Positions 45,538 to 53,432 of a DNA stretch of 64,000 nt are shown here, piece after piece. The position numbers were made by a program, and so were the translations under genes. The notes beneath the pieces were generated by a model. That model searched no databases, was not told the DNA's origin, and saw only the letters and a program-made list of their open reading frames with translations. The DNA comes from JAAYXE01 sp964391195 (lineage in GTDB: Bacteria > Chloroflexota > Anaerolineae > Anaerolineales > UBA4823), in the NCBI GenBank assembly GCA_964391195.1, contig CAYMLG010000017.1:1-64000 (forward strand), in the 5' to 3' direction. Each line of letters begins with the position of its first letter. The first letter of the stretch is position 1.

Positions 45538-46708
45538 AGAACACCTTTTCGCCGAATACTTTGTTTTGTACGTAAGTCAGACCGAGGATGATGACGAACA
45601 GGATAATTGCCTGGGCAGCCGCGTAACCAAATGAGTTTTGCTTGTAGAAGGTGTCGAAGATGGTGACACTGGTTACATCCACCGTGCCTAAAGCCGAAGG
45701 GACCCGCATGACGTAGATATGGTTAAAGGCTTTGAAGGTGCCGATGAAGGCGATCAGTGCAAGGTAGAAAGTGACCGGCGAGAGCAGGGGGATGGTGATG
45801 TGGCGGAATATCTGCCAGCGCCCGGCCCCGTCGATCTCGGCGGCTTCGTACAGCTCGTGGGGGATAGACCCGAGCCCGGCCAGGAAGATCACTGTGTTGT
45901 AGCCCACGTAGGTCCAGATGCCGAAGAAGGTGATCGTCACCAGGGCCATGCTCGGCCCGGCAATGATGCCGTGCAATCCCTCCACCCCCAGGATGATCTC
46001 GTTGATCGGTTTGGGCTCGAACAACCAATCCTGAGCCGGCAGATTGAACCAATCGAGGACGATGTTTGCCAGGGAGCTTTCACGCGGGCTGAAGATGGTG
46101 CGGAAAACTACGGCTGAGGCCACCACCGGGGTGATGTAGGGTAAGAAGTACAGCATGCGAAAAAATTCCTGGCCTTTGATCTTCTGGAACAAAATGTAAG
46201 CCAGAATGAGAGCCAGGAATAGTTCCGCCGGCACAGTACCTAAGGCGTAGTACAGGGTGATGGGAAGAGAGGAGAGGAAATCCTTATCTCCTTTCTCCAG
46301 CATCCGGGTCCATCCGTAGGGGATGGCAAAACCGGAGCCAATTAACAAGAAAGCCGCAGCCAGCTTGAATACCAGGCCGCGGTTACTTGAAGAGCGGAGG
46401 GCGCTGTTCCACACCAGGTAGGCCAGGAACAAAAGGATCAGGCCGGCGAAAAAGACGAACGTTCCGGTCCAATCTCCGAGCGCTTTTTCATAATTATCCA
46501 GACCAATAAACGGGCCCTTGCGGACCCGCCAGGAAAAGGTGCTCATGTAGAGCGCATACCCGATGGGGAAAAAGCCAAAGACTGAAATAATGACAAAAGC
46601 CGGAAGGATAAAGAGATAACCGGTAAGTTGTTCGCGCACATCGATCCAACGGATAGGCCGGCGCTTCCAGTTAACTGTGCCCGATTGGTGCGGCGTAGCG
46701 GTCGTCAA
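45530..46708 (-). CDS. Carbohydrate-type ABC permease (MalF/UgpA-like) with extra N-terminal segment
   Basis: Product of 392 aa, longer than the usual 290-310. After the first membrane segment (about 27-50) there are about 90 extra residues with two further hydrophobic stretches (TFVFFAGLILLFLAYLVW, FKLAAAFLLIGSGFAIPYG) before the normal permease core. The EAA region is ELYEAAEIDGAGRWQIFRHI. The TTG start has GGAGG 5 nt upstream, and a minus-strand TATAAT at 46775-46780 can start the whole locus. Confidence 0.9.
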   Translation of the reverse strand: MTTATPHQSGTVNWKRRPIRWIDVREQLTGYLFILPAFVIISVFGFFPIGYALYMSTFSWRVRKGPFIGLDNYEKALGDWTGTFVFFAGLILLFLAYLVWNSALRSSSNRGLVFKLAAAFLLIGSGFAIPYGWTRMLEKGDKDFLSSLPITLYYALGTVPAELFLALILAYILFQKIKGQEFFRMLYFLPYITPVVASAVVFRTIFSPRESSLANIVLDWFNLPAQDWLFEPKPINEIILGVEGLHGIIAGPSMALVTITFFGIWTYVGYNTVIFLAGLGSIPHELYEAAEIDGAGRWQIFRHITIPLLSPVTFYLALIAFIGTFKAFNHIYVMRVPSALGTVDVTSVTIFDTFYKQNSFGYAAAQAIILFVIILGLTYVQNKVFGEKVFYG

Positions 46709-46883
46709 ACCTTCCTCCTCAGAACCACAAAAGACTCGCTCGATCTTCGTTCACTGTTGGAACCGGTGTGTACCATTATAAAGCAAAAAATTCAGTTAAG
46801 AAACCTGCCAAACATAACCCTTACTTAATGATTTTAGGATAACATGCTGTTTCTAATCTTATAGTTAAAAATTATTAAATTCG
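46709..46883. promoter_or_regulatory. Divergent promoter region of the composite ABC locus and the paralogous SBP
   Basis: AT-rich. On the minus strand TATAAT (46775-46780) lies 66 nt before the MalF-like start, with a poor -35 (TTTCTT), as in activator-dependent promoters. TTAA-containing elements at 46794-46830 could be a regulator site, but no known box is matched. On the + strand a TATAGT near 46860 may serve the divergent lipoprotein gene. Confidence 0.4.
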
Positions 46884-48380
46884 ATGTTAAGGTCTCTTTC
46901 GAAAGTGATAAACTATCCCGTAATGGTTCGGACATCTGACAAACACACCCTCGGCGTGGTCCGTTGGGTGTGGATCTTTATTCTAGCCGGGTTTGGGCTT
47001 GCGGGCTGCCTGGCCTACCCTTCAGCCACGCCTGCACCGGGTGAGGCGGTCTCGGCCTCGCCGCGCGCCCAGCAGCCAGGCACGCCGGGCGGGGCCAGGA
47101 CGCGCACCTTGCCCTCATCTACGCAGACCCCTACCCCCACGCTGCAGCCAACCAGCCAATACCAGGTCGAGGAGGACGAGCTGGCAGGCCGGACGGTCAA
47201 GTTCTGGCACGCTTTCTCCGGCCGGTCCGCCGCCGCCATCCAGGAGCTGGTGGCGCAGTTCAACCGGGAGAACGCTTACGGGCTGAAAGCCGAGGCAGTC
47301 TATCAGGGCACCTATGACGAATTGAACGCCCGGCTGCTCGGGTCGCCCGGCGACTTGCCGGACCTGGCGGCGGCCTACCCGTATCAGGCGCTCGCATGGG
47401 AGAGCGTTGGGCCGCTGGCCGATCTAGGAAGCCTGGCCTCGGACCCGCTGTGGGGGTTCACGGAGGAGGAGCAGGCCGATTTTTACCCCAGGCTGTGGGA
47501 GCAGGGGGTCGTAGGTGAGCGGCGCTTCGGCCTGCCGGCGCTGACCTCCGCCCAGATGTTGTATTACAACCAATCCCTGGCCCGCAGGCTGGGATACAAC
47601 AACCCCCCGGCCAGCCCGGACGATTTCCGTACTCAGGCCTGCGCAGCGGCCCGAGCGACCAGCGAGGAGGGGATCGCCCCCGCCGGGTATCTTTTCAGCA
47701 TCGATTATGCCAGCAGCCTGGCCTGGTTGGACGTTTTCGGTTGGGAAGGCCCCTCCGGCGAGGTGGACTACCGCTTCGACGGCCCGGCCACCGAAGATGC
47801 GTTCCGGTTCCTGCGTTCCCTGTACGATGACGGCTGCCTGACGGTTGTCGCAGACCGTTCGCCCGAGCCGGATTTCGCCCGGCAGGGGGCGCTGTTCATC
47901 GACGGCAGCGCGGTTGGGATCGACCACCAGCAGGCCGCTTTCCAGCGAGCGGGCAACGCCGGCCAATGGACGGTGACCGGCTACCCGGGCAGCGAACCGG
48001 TGATCAGCGCTTACGGGCCTGTGTACGTAATCTTCGCCTCGGAAAAGGAACAGGAACTGGCCGCCTGGTTGTTCCTGAAATGGCTGTCGCAGCCGGAGAA
48101 CATGGCCGCGCTCAGCCGGGCTTCGGGGTTCTACCCGGTGCGGGCCGCTGCGGCAGCTCTGGTAGGCGGAGAGGGACAGAGCTCGTCTCCACAATGGCGG
48201 GCGGGCCTGGAACTGCTGCCTCAGGCCGCCCCCGAGCCGGGGTTGGAATCTTGGGGCCTGGTGCGCTGGGCCCTGGAAGATGCGACCACGCAGCTCTTCC
48301 GCAACTACGGCCGGGACGAGGTGCCGGTGGCGATTGAGCTGTTGGTCGATACCGTGAGCGAACTGGCCGGCAATCCTTGA
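46884..48380 (+). CDS. Family-1 solute-binding lipoprotein, paralog of the fusion's first half
   Basis: Product of 498 aa. A signal peptide ends in lipobox LAGC, followed by a Pro/Thr/Ala linker to about residue 90 and one SBP domain. It shares aligned motifs with the N-terminal half of the fusion protein across the divergent promoter: TVKFWHAFSGR versus TVTFWHQHTQE, EAVYQGTYDELNARLLG versus QAEYQGSYGDIFNKMLG, and EEEQADFYPRLW versus EEDQADFFEGFW. It has no PhnD half. The start is uncertain: ATG 46884 or ATG 46923, neither with a Shine-Dalgarno; the later one gives a more usual signal peptide. Confidence 0.85.
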   Translation: MLRSLSKVINYPVMVRTSDKHTLGVVRWVWIFILAGFGLAGCLAYPSATPAPGEAVSASPRAQQPGTPGGARTRTLPSSTQTPTPTLQPTSQYQVEEDELAGRTVKFWHAFSGRSAAAIQELVAQFNRENAYGLKAEAVYQGTYDELNARLLGSPGDLPDLAAAYPYQALAWESVGPLADLGSLASDPLWGFTEEEQADFYPRLWEQGVVGERRFGLPALTSAQMLYYNQSLARRLGYNNPPASPDDFRTQACAAARATSEEGIAPAGYLFSIDYASSLAWLDVFGWEGPSGEVDYRFDGPATEDAFRFLRSLYDDGCLTVVADRSPEPDFARQGALFIDGSAVGIDHQQAAFQRAGNAGQWTVTGYPGSEPVISAYGPVYVIFASEKEQELAAWLFLKWLSQPENMAALSRASGFYPVRAAAAALVGGEGQSSSPQWRAGLELLPQAAPEPGLESWGLVRWALEDATTQLFRNYGRDEVPVAIELLVDTVSELAGNP

Positions 48381-48446
48381 TACACGGCGTCCGGCCGGCG
48401 AAACAGCCGGCAACTTGATTTATCTGAATAAGGAAGCTGATTTGCC

Positions 48447-48887
48447 TTGGCAGACGAACTGCCCCAAGTAACCATCTATACCGACGGCGCGTGTGATCCG
48501 AACCCCGGACCGGGAGGGTGGGCGGCGCTGCTGCGATCCGGCGGGCACGAGAAAGAGCTCACCGGCGGGGAGGCGCAGACCACCAATAACCGCATGGAAT
48601 TGACCGCGGCCGTCGAAGCGCTGCGGGCCCTGAAGAAACCCTGCCAGGTTGATTTCTACACGGATTCGGAGTACTTGAAAAAAGGCATCACCGAGTGGCT
48701 CCCCGGCTGGAGGCGGCGCAACTGGCGGCGCAAAGGCGGGGCGCTGGCCAACGTCGATTTATGGCAGGCCCTGGATGCCGCTTTGCGCCCACACGTGATC
48801 CGCTGGCACTGGGTGCGTGGCCACGCCGGGGACCGGGACAACGAACGAGTGGACCGCCTGGCGCGCCAGGCGATCCCCCGTTCGTGA
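48447..48887 (+). CDS. rnhA: Ribonuclease HI
   Basis: Product of 146 aa. It degrades RNA in RNA-DNA hybrids. The catalytic acidic residues appear as YTDGACDPNPGPGGWA (Asp), NNRMELTAAVEAL (Glu), FYTDSEYLKKGI (Asp) and GDRDNERVDRLA (Asp). The start is a TTG at 48447, with AAGGAAG 10 nt upstream. It is 66 nt downstream of the binding-protein gene and converges with the bactofilin gene. Confidence 0.95.
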   Translation: MADELPQVTIYTDGACDPNPGPGGWAALLRSGGHEKELTGGEAQTTNNRMELTAAVEALRALKKPCQVDFYTDSEYLKKGITEWLPGWRRRNWRRKGGALANVDLWQALDAALRPHVIRWHWVRGHAGDRDNERVDRLARQAIPRS

Positions 48888-48893
48888 TCCGTT

Positions 48894-49361
48894 TTATCCT
48901 TCCGGTTCCTGCTCTTGCTCTTGTTCCGCTTCCTGGAGTTCTTCCTCCGGGGCGCGGAGGTCTTCCCCGGTAGGGACCTCGATCTCCACTCGCTCTTCCA
49001 TCCGCACCTGGCCGCGCAGGAAGGCCCCTTCTTCGGTGCTGAAAGCGGCGGTGACCACGTTGCCCCACACTCGCCCGGTGGCGCGGATTTCCAGCTTTTC
49101 GGCGGTGATATCACCCCGCACGGCTCCGGCGATGATCACCACATTGGCCTTGAGGTGCTCGCAGGTCACCCGCCCCTGTTCGCCGACCACCAGCAGGCCG
49201 CGCAGGTTGATTTTCCCTTCGAATGCCCCCTCGATACGCACCCCCCCGGTGCCGCTGATATCCCCCTTCCAGGAGATGCCGGAACCCAATACAGAGGTCA
49301 CCCGCTCGGTGGGAGCGGGCTGGGGCGGCGGTGGGGTAGGTTCTTGACGTCTCCTGAACAT
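48894..49361 (-). CDS. Bactofilin-family (polymer-forming cytoskeletal) protein
   Basis: Product of 155 aa. A basic, Pro-rich N-terminus is followed by the bactofilin beta-helix region (SGTGGVRIEGAFEGKI, LLVVGEQGRVTCEH, VIIAGAVRGDITAEKLEI, GRVWGNVVTAAFSTEEGA) and an acidic Glu/Gln-rich tail. Bactofilins polymerise without nucleotides and organise envelope processes. AAGGAG lies 5 nt before the ATG at 49361, 9 nt after the fabI stop, so it is co-transcribed with fabI. Confidence 0.88.
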   Translation of the reverse strand: MFRRRQEPTPPPPQPAPTERVTSVLGSGISWKGDISGTGGVRIEGAFEGKINLRGLLVVGEQGRVTCEHLKANVVIIAGAVRGDITAEKLEIRATGRVWGNVVTAAFSTEEGAFLRGQVRMEERVEIEVPTGEDLRAPEEELQEAEQEQEQEPEG

Positions 49362-49370
49362 GCGCACTCC

Positions 49371-50153
49371 TTAATCAACGGTTTCGGGGATTCCGAGGAT
49401 ATTGTAACCCGAGTCCACGTAAATGATTTCCCCGGTGGTTTTGGCGGCGAGGTCCGAACTGAGATAGACCGCGGTTCCGCCCACATCTTCGATGGTCACA
49501 TTATCGCGCAGCGGGGCGAGTTCGGAAAAGCGGCGGTACATGGTTTTGAACCCCGAAACACCGGCCGCCGCCAGGGTGCGGATCGGGCCGGCGGAAATTG
49601 CGTTCACCCGCACTCCCTGGGGCCCGAAGTCGTAAGCCAGGTAGCGCACAGAAGCTTCAAGCGCGGCTTTGGCCACGCCCATGACGTTGTAGTGAGGCGC
49701 AACTTTTTCCGCGCCGTAGTAAGACAGGGTGAGCAGGGAGCCGCCGCGCCGCAGCAGGGGTTGGAAAGCTTTCGCCAGGGCGGTAAACGAGTAGACGCTG
49801 ATATCCATCGCCAGGTGGAAGCCTTTCCGGCTGGTGTTATAGTAGGGGCCGGTCAGTTCATCGCGATTGGCGAAGGCGACTGCATGGACGAGGATATCCA
49901 CCTCACCAAAGGCGGCTTTCGCTTTTTCGGCCACCTGCTGGATTTGCTCGTCGGAACCGACATCGCAAGGCTCGACGAAAGTCACCCCCAGCGACTCGGC
50001 CAGGGGCTGCACGCGCCGCTGTAGGGCTTCCCCGGCGTATGAGAAGCCCAGGCAAGCGCCATGCTCGTGAAATGCCTTGGCGATCCCCCAGGCGATTGAA
50101 CGGTCGTTCGCCACTCCAAAGATCAAAGCGTTTTTGCCTTCCAATAGTTTCAT
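49371..50153 (-). CDS. fabI: Enoyl-[acyl-carrier-protein] reductase (NADH)
   Basis: Product of 260 aa, FabI length; it reduces enoyl-ACP in the last step of each fatty-acid elongation cycle. The variant glycine motif ALIFGVANDRSIAWGIA and the catalytic Tyr-x6-Lys (YNVMGVAKAAL) separate FabI from FabG-type reductases. SAGPIRTLAAAGV is also typical. Its start overlaps the end of the DNA glycosylase gene by 4 nt. A partial acpS near the window end is another fatty-acid synthesis gene, but it is not linked. Confidence 0.95.
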   Translation of the reverse strand: MKLLEGKNALIFGVANDRSIAWGIAKAFHEHGACLGFSYAGEALQRRVQPLAESLGVTFVEPCDVGSDEQIQQVAEKAKAAFGEVDILVHAVAFANRDELTGPYYNTSRKGFHLAMDISVYSFTALAKAFQPLLRRGGSLLTLSYYGAEKVAPHYNVMGVAKAALEASVRYLAYDFGPQGVRVNAISAGPIRTLAAAGVSGFKTMYRRFSELAPLRDNVTIEDVGGTAVYLSSDLAAKTTGEIIYVDSGYNILGIPETVD

Positions 50154-50803
50154 GTGGTTCCTCCAACTGGTGGTTCAACGTTTTGGGCCGCTGCGGAAGC
50201 CTGCAGAAGGTGGGCCGGGTGGCGGACGAGAAACCGCCACGGGACACTTTTCCAGGGTTCCGGCACTGTGTTTAACCCCACACGGGGTCCGGTCGTGACG
50301 AGGGAATCGGGAACCGGTGGTCCGGCTTCGACGAATATTTCTGCGCCTGGGGAGCACAGGTCGGCTCCGTTGTGGCGCTTGTCGATGTTCAACGCCTGGC
50401 AGATCTTCCCAGGACCATCCGTCCAGCGCTCGGGCGGCTGTCCGCGGCGGCGGAGGGCTATGGTCTCGAGCCCTTCTTGAGGCAGAATGGCGCGGATGAG
50501 CACCGCGGCGGGGTAGTCCGGCGCCTGGACCACGAAATTCAGCATCCAGTGCATGCCATAGGTGAAGTAGACGTATGCGTGTCCGGGCGGGCCGTACATC
50601 ACTGCGGTGCGCGGGGTGCGCCCGGCCCGGCAGTGACAGCCCAAATCTTCCTCCCCCTGGTAGGCTTCGGTCTCCACGATGGTTCCAGACAGGCGCTGCC
50701 CGGCCTCCACCCGCACCAGGCGCTGGCCCAACAGCTCTCTGGCGACGACCAGCGCGCTGCGGTGGTAAAAATCACGGGTGAGCCGGCGGTCATGGGGCTG
50801 CAT
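50150..50803 (-). CDS. 3-methyladenine DNA glycosylase (AAG/MPG family)
   Basis: Product of 217 aa. It removes alkylated purines in base-excision repair. Family motifs are VARELLGQRLVR, IVETEAYQGEEDLGCH (catalytic Glu), MYGPPGHAYVYFTYGMHWMLN and DGPGKICQALNID. The start at 50803 is chosen because the family fold begins there. A TACAAT hexamer lies only 7 nt upstream, so the mRNA is probably leaderless; the longer frame would start inside the promoter. fabI and the bactofilin gene follow in the same transcript. Confidence 0.9.
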   Translation of the reverse strand: MQPHDRRLTRDFYHRSALVVARELLGQRLVRVEAGQRLSGTIVETEAYQGEEDLGCHCRAGRTPRTAVMYGPPGHAYVYFTYGMHWMLNFVVQAPDYPAAVLIRAILPQEGLETIALRRRGQPPERWTDGPGKICQALNIDKRHNGADLCSPGAEIFVEAGPPVPDSLVTTGPRVGLNTVPEPWKSVPWRFLVRHPAHLLQASAAAQNVEPPVGGTT

Positions 50804-50810
50804 GCTCAGA

Positions 50811-50816
50811 ATTGTA
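50811..50816 (-). promoter_or_regulatory. -10 hexamer (TACAAT) for the glycosylase-fabI-bactofilin transcript
   Basis: Minus-strand hexamer 7 nt ahead of the ATG at 50803, in the divergent region with purB; implies a leaderless message. Confidence 0.5.
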
Positions 50817-50925
50817 ACCCTTTTTTCGCCGATCGTTTCGAGAGGCGCCACGTCGGCGGGGAGACACTCCGGCCGGCGGTCGCAGGCGGAAAGCGCCAGT
50901 TCAACAACAAATTCTCATTCACTTT

Positions 50926-50931
50926 TATAAT
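50926..50931 (+). promoter_or_regulatory. -10 hexamer (TATAAT) of purB
   Basis: Perfect TATAAT followed by six bases and the purB ATG (50938); a leaderless start is likely. Confidence 0.6.
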
Positions 50932-50937
50932 GGACGC

Positions 50938-52362
50938 ATGAGCATCGATTACCAGACATATCTATCCCCTTTCACCTGGCGCTACGGCAGCCCGGAGATG
51001 CGCCGCCTGTGGAGCGAAGCCCACAAGCGAAGGCTGTGGCGGCAAGTGTGGCTGGCACTGGCCGAAACCCAGGCGGAGTTCGGCCTGGTGAAACCGGAGC
51101 AGCTCGACGACCTGCGCCGGGCGGCCGAAACCGTGGACGTGCAGCGGGCGCTGGAGATCGAGAGCCAGATCCATCACGATCTAATGGCGGAGCTGAAGAC
51201 CTTCGCCGGGCAGGCTCCCCAGGGCGGCGGCGTGCTCCACCTGGGAGCGACCTCGATGGATATCGAGGACAACGCCGATGTGCTGCGGGTGCGCCAATCT
51301 CTGGACCTGGTGCTGGCCAGGTTGGGCGAGCTGCTGCTGGCTTTCGCCGAGAAGATCGAAACCTGGGCGGACCGGCCGGTTATGGCCTTCACTCATCTGC
51401 AGCCGGCCGAGCCCACCACACTCGGCTACCGCCTGGCGCAAACCGCGCAGGACCTGTGGCTGGATCAGCAGGCGCTGGCAGGGGTGCGGGATGGACTGCG
51501 AGGCAAAGGGTTCAAAGGTGCGGTGGGCACTTCGGCTTCTTACATCGAGCTGCTGGGGGCGGAAAACCTGGAGCGCTTCGAGGCCAGCCTGAGGCGGCGC
51601 CTGGACCTGACCTTTTTCCCGGTGACAACCCAGGTCTACCCGCGCAAGCAGGACTACCAGGTGATCAGCGCCCTGGCCGGGCTGGGCGCTTCGCTGTATA
51701 AGTTCGCATTCGATCTGCGGGTATTGCAATCCCCGCCGTTCGGCGAGGTGAGCGAACCCTTCGGGGCGCAGCAGGTGGGCTCTTCGGCCATGCCTTTCAA
51801 GCGCAACCCGATCAACGCCGAGAAACTCGACTCGCTGGGGCGGTTTCTGGCCCAAATGCCGCGCCTGGCCTGGGACAACGCGGCCCACAGCCTGCTGGAG
51901 AGGACGCTGGACGACTCGGCGAACCGGCGCATCTTGCTGCCCGAATCGTTTCTGATCGCCGATGAGATGCTGCGGGTGGCGCTGAGGATCGTCGCCGGGC
52001 TGCGGGTCGATGAAGGCGGCCTGCGGCGCACCCTGGCGGTTTACGGGCCGTTTGCGGCGGTGGAGCGGGTGCTGATGGGGCTGGGGAAAGCCGGCGCCGA
52101 CCGGCAGGAGATGCACGAACGCTTGCGGCGGCATGCCCTGGCGGCCTGGGACGCCCTGCAGAACGGGCAGGCTAACCCATTGACGGAGCTCATCGCCACA
52201 GATGCGGTGATCCGCCGCTACCTGGATGAAGCTGAGGTGCGCGCCTTAATGGATGCCGGCGGATACGTGGGGGATGCCCCGCAGCGGGCGCGGGATCTGG
52301 CCAGGCAGATCCGGGAAGCGGCCGGCGTTCAGTTCAGTAGTAGGGGCACGGCGAAACCGTAA
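50938..52362 (+). CDS. purB: Adenylosuccinate lyase
   Basis: Product of 474 aa. It removes fumarate from SAICAR and from adenylosuccinate in purine synthesis. The fumarase/aspartase-superfamily signature SSAMPFKRNPINAEK is complete. HLGATSMDIEDNADVL and FTHLQPAEPTTLGYRLA are the other two conserved regions. The N-terminus (YLSPFTWRYGSPEMRRLWSE) is typical of this family. It has no ribosome-binding site and is probably translated from a leaderless mRNA. purA, its pathway partner, lies 1 kb away on the other strand. Confidence 0.95.
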   Translation: MSIDYQTYLSPFTWRYGSPEMRRLWSEAHKRRLWRQVWLALAETQAEFGLVKPEQLDDLRRAAETVDVQRALEIESQIHHDLMAELKTFAGQAPQGGGVLHLGATSMDIEDNADVLRVRQSLDLVLARLGELLLAFAEKIETWADRPVMAFTHLQPAEPTTLGYRLAQTAQDLWLDQQALAGVRDGLRGKGFKGAVGTSASYIELLGAENLERFEASLRRRLDLTFFPVTTQVYPRKQDYQVISALAGLGASLYKFAFDLRVLQSPPFGEVSEPFGAQQVGSSAMPFKRNPINAEKLDSLGRFLAQMPRLAWDNAAHSLLERTLDDSANRRILLPESFLIADEMLRVALRIVAGLRVDEGGLRRTLAVYGPFAAVERVLMGLGKAGADRQEMHERLRRHALAAWDALQNGQANPLTELIATDAVIRRYLDEAEVRALMDAGGYVGDAPQRARDLARQIREAAGVQFSSRGTAKP

Positions 52363-52416
52363 ATCACCCGATACCGCAAACCCTCACGCCGTGCCCGTCG
52401 GGAGGGTTTACGGTTT
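52344..52416. terminator. Nested inverted repeats between convergent purB and SDR genes
   Basis: A 10-bp stem (52344-52353 / 52387-52396) and a second inverted repeat AAACCGTAAA/TTTACGGTTT (52354-52363 / 52407-52416) overlap both stop codons. They can fold in either transcript and probably form a shared end for both genes. Confidence 0.55.
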
Positions 52417-53292
52417 TGGGTCATCTAACGACGCCGCCATGCTCCTGGGCAGGCGGCTGAGGACGAGCCAATCCCGCAGCCGGTCGGGCAGGCGCTCGAT
52501 CCAGACCAGCGTCCGGGCGTCACTGCCCACCACGTAGCGAGTCTTGGGGCGGGATGCGGTGAGGGCGTGCACCACGGCCTCGGCGACGGCCTCGGGATAA
52601 ACTTTGGGGTCTTTGGACGAGATATATTTGCGCATCATGTCGATGGCCGGACCGTAGAGGTCCCACATGGCGGCGGGCAATCCCTTCGCCGTCTCTTCCC
52701 AACCCGAAAGTGATTTTTTCCAGATGGGGGTGTTGATATTCCCCGGTTCGATCACGACCACCTGGATGCCCCAGGGCCGTAGTTCCAGGCGCAGGGCGTC
52801 GGTCATGGCTTCCAGACCGAACTTGGAGATCGCATATGGCCCTTGATATGGGGCGGAGAACCGGCCGGAGATGGAGCCCATGTTGATGATCCGCCCCCGC
52901 CTCAGGCGGAGCAGGGGGATGAAGGCTTGAATCACGGATAGCTGGCCCACCAGGTTGACCTCGAGCTGTTTGCGGAACTCATCCAGGGGGACGAATTCCA
53001 GGGGCCCGCCGATCGCAATCCCGGCATTGTTCACCAGCCCGTCCAGCCCGGCCCCCCCGGTTTCGGCGAGGATGGTTTCAGCCGCAGCTTTCACCTGATC
53101 TTCATTGGTCACATCCAGGATCAGCGGCTTGAGGCTGCCGGAGCACTTGCCGAGAAGAGCCTCGCCGTCGGCCGTTTTTCGCACACCGGCATAGACCCGA
53201 AAGCCAAGCTCGTCCAGCCGCAAGGCGCAGGCCTCGCCGATGCCGGTTGAGGCGCCGGTTACAAGGACCACTCCCCTGCTGTTCGCATCCAT
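52408..53292 (-). CDS. Short-chain dehydrogenase/reductase
   Basis: Product of 294 aa. The NAD(P)-binding motif VLVTGASTGIGEACALRL is near the N-terminus, NNAG is in the middle, and the catalytic residues are in SISGRFSAPYQGPYAISKFG (Ser, Tyr-x3-Lys). The C-terminal extension of about 50 residues is longer than in minimal SDRs. The substrate is unknown. GGAGGG lies 7 nt before the ATG, and a minus-strand TATAAT (53359-53364) is the probable -10. Confidence 0.87.
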   Translation of the reverse strand: MDANSRGVVLVTGASTGIGEACALRLDELGFRVYAGVRKTADGEALLGKCSGSLKPLILDVTNEDQVKAAAETILAETGGAGLDGLVNNAGIAIGGPLEFVPLDEFRKQLEVNLVGQLSVIQAFIPLLRLRRGRIINMGSISGRFSAPYQGPYAISKFGLEAMTDALRLELRPWGIQVVVIEPGNINTPIWKKSLSGWEETAKGLPAAMWDLYGPAIDMMRKYISSKDPKVYPEAVAEAVVHALTASRPKTRYVVGSDARTLVWIERLPDRLRDWLVLSRLPRSMAASLDDPKP

Positions 53293-53358
53293 ATAATTCC
53301 CTCCTGATCCGAAATTTAAGCCCTAAAAGATGCCCCGGACAGGGCCAACAGCCGTATC

Positions 53359-53364
53359 ATTATA
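53359..53364 (-). promoter_or_regulatory. -10 hexamer (TATAAT) of the SDR gene
   Basis: Perfect minus-strand hexamer 66 nt upstream of the SDR start, in the 140-nt gap after purA. Confidence 0.5.
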
Positions 53365-53432
53365 ATCTCCCAGCAGAGGGGCGCGTTGGTTCGCCTCGGG
53401 GTCTGTGCGGCCTGCGGACGAGGTTCAGGCCA

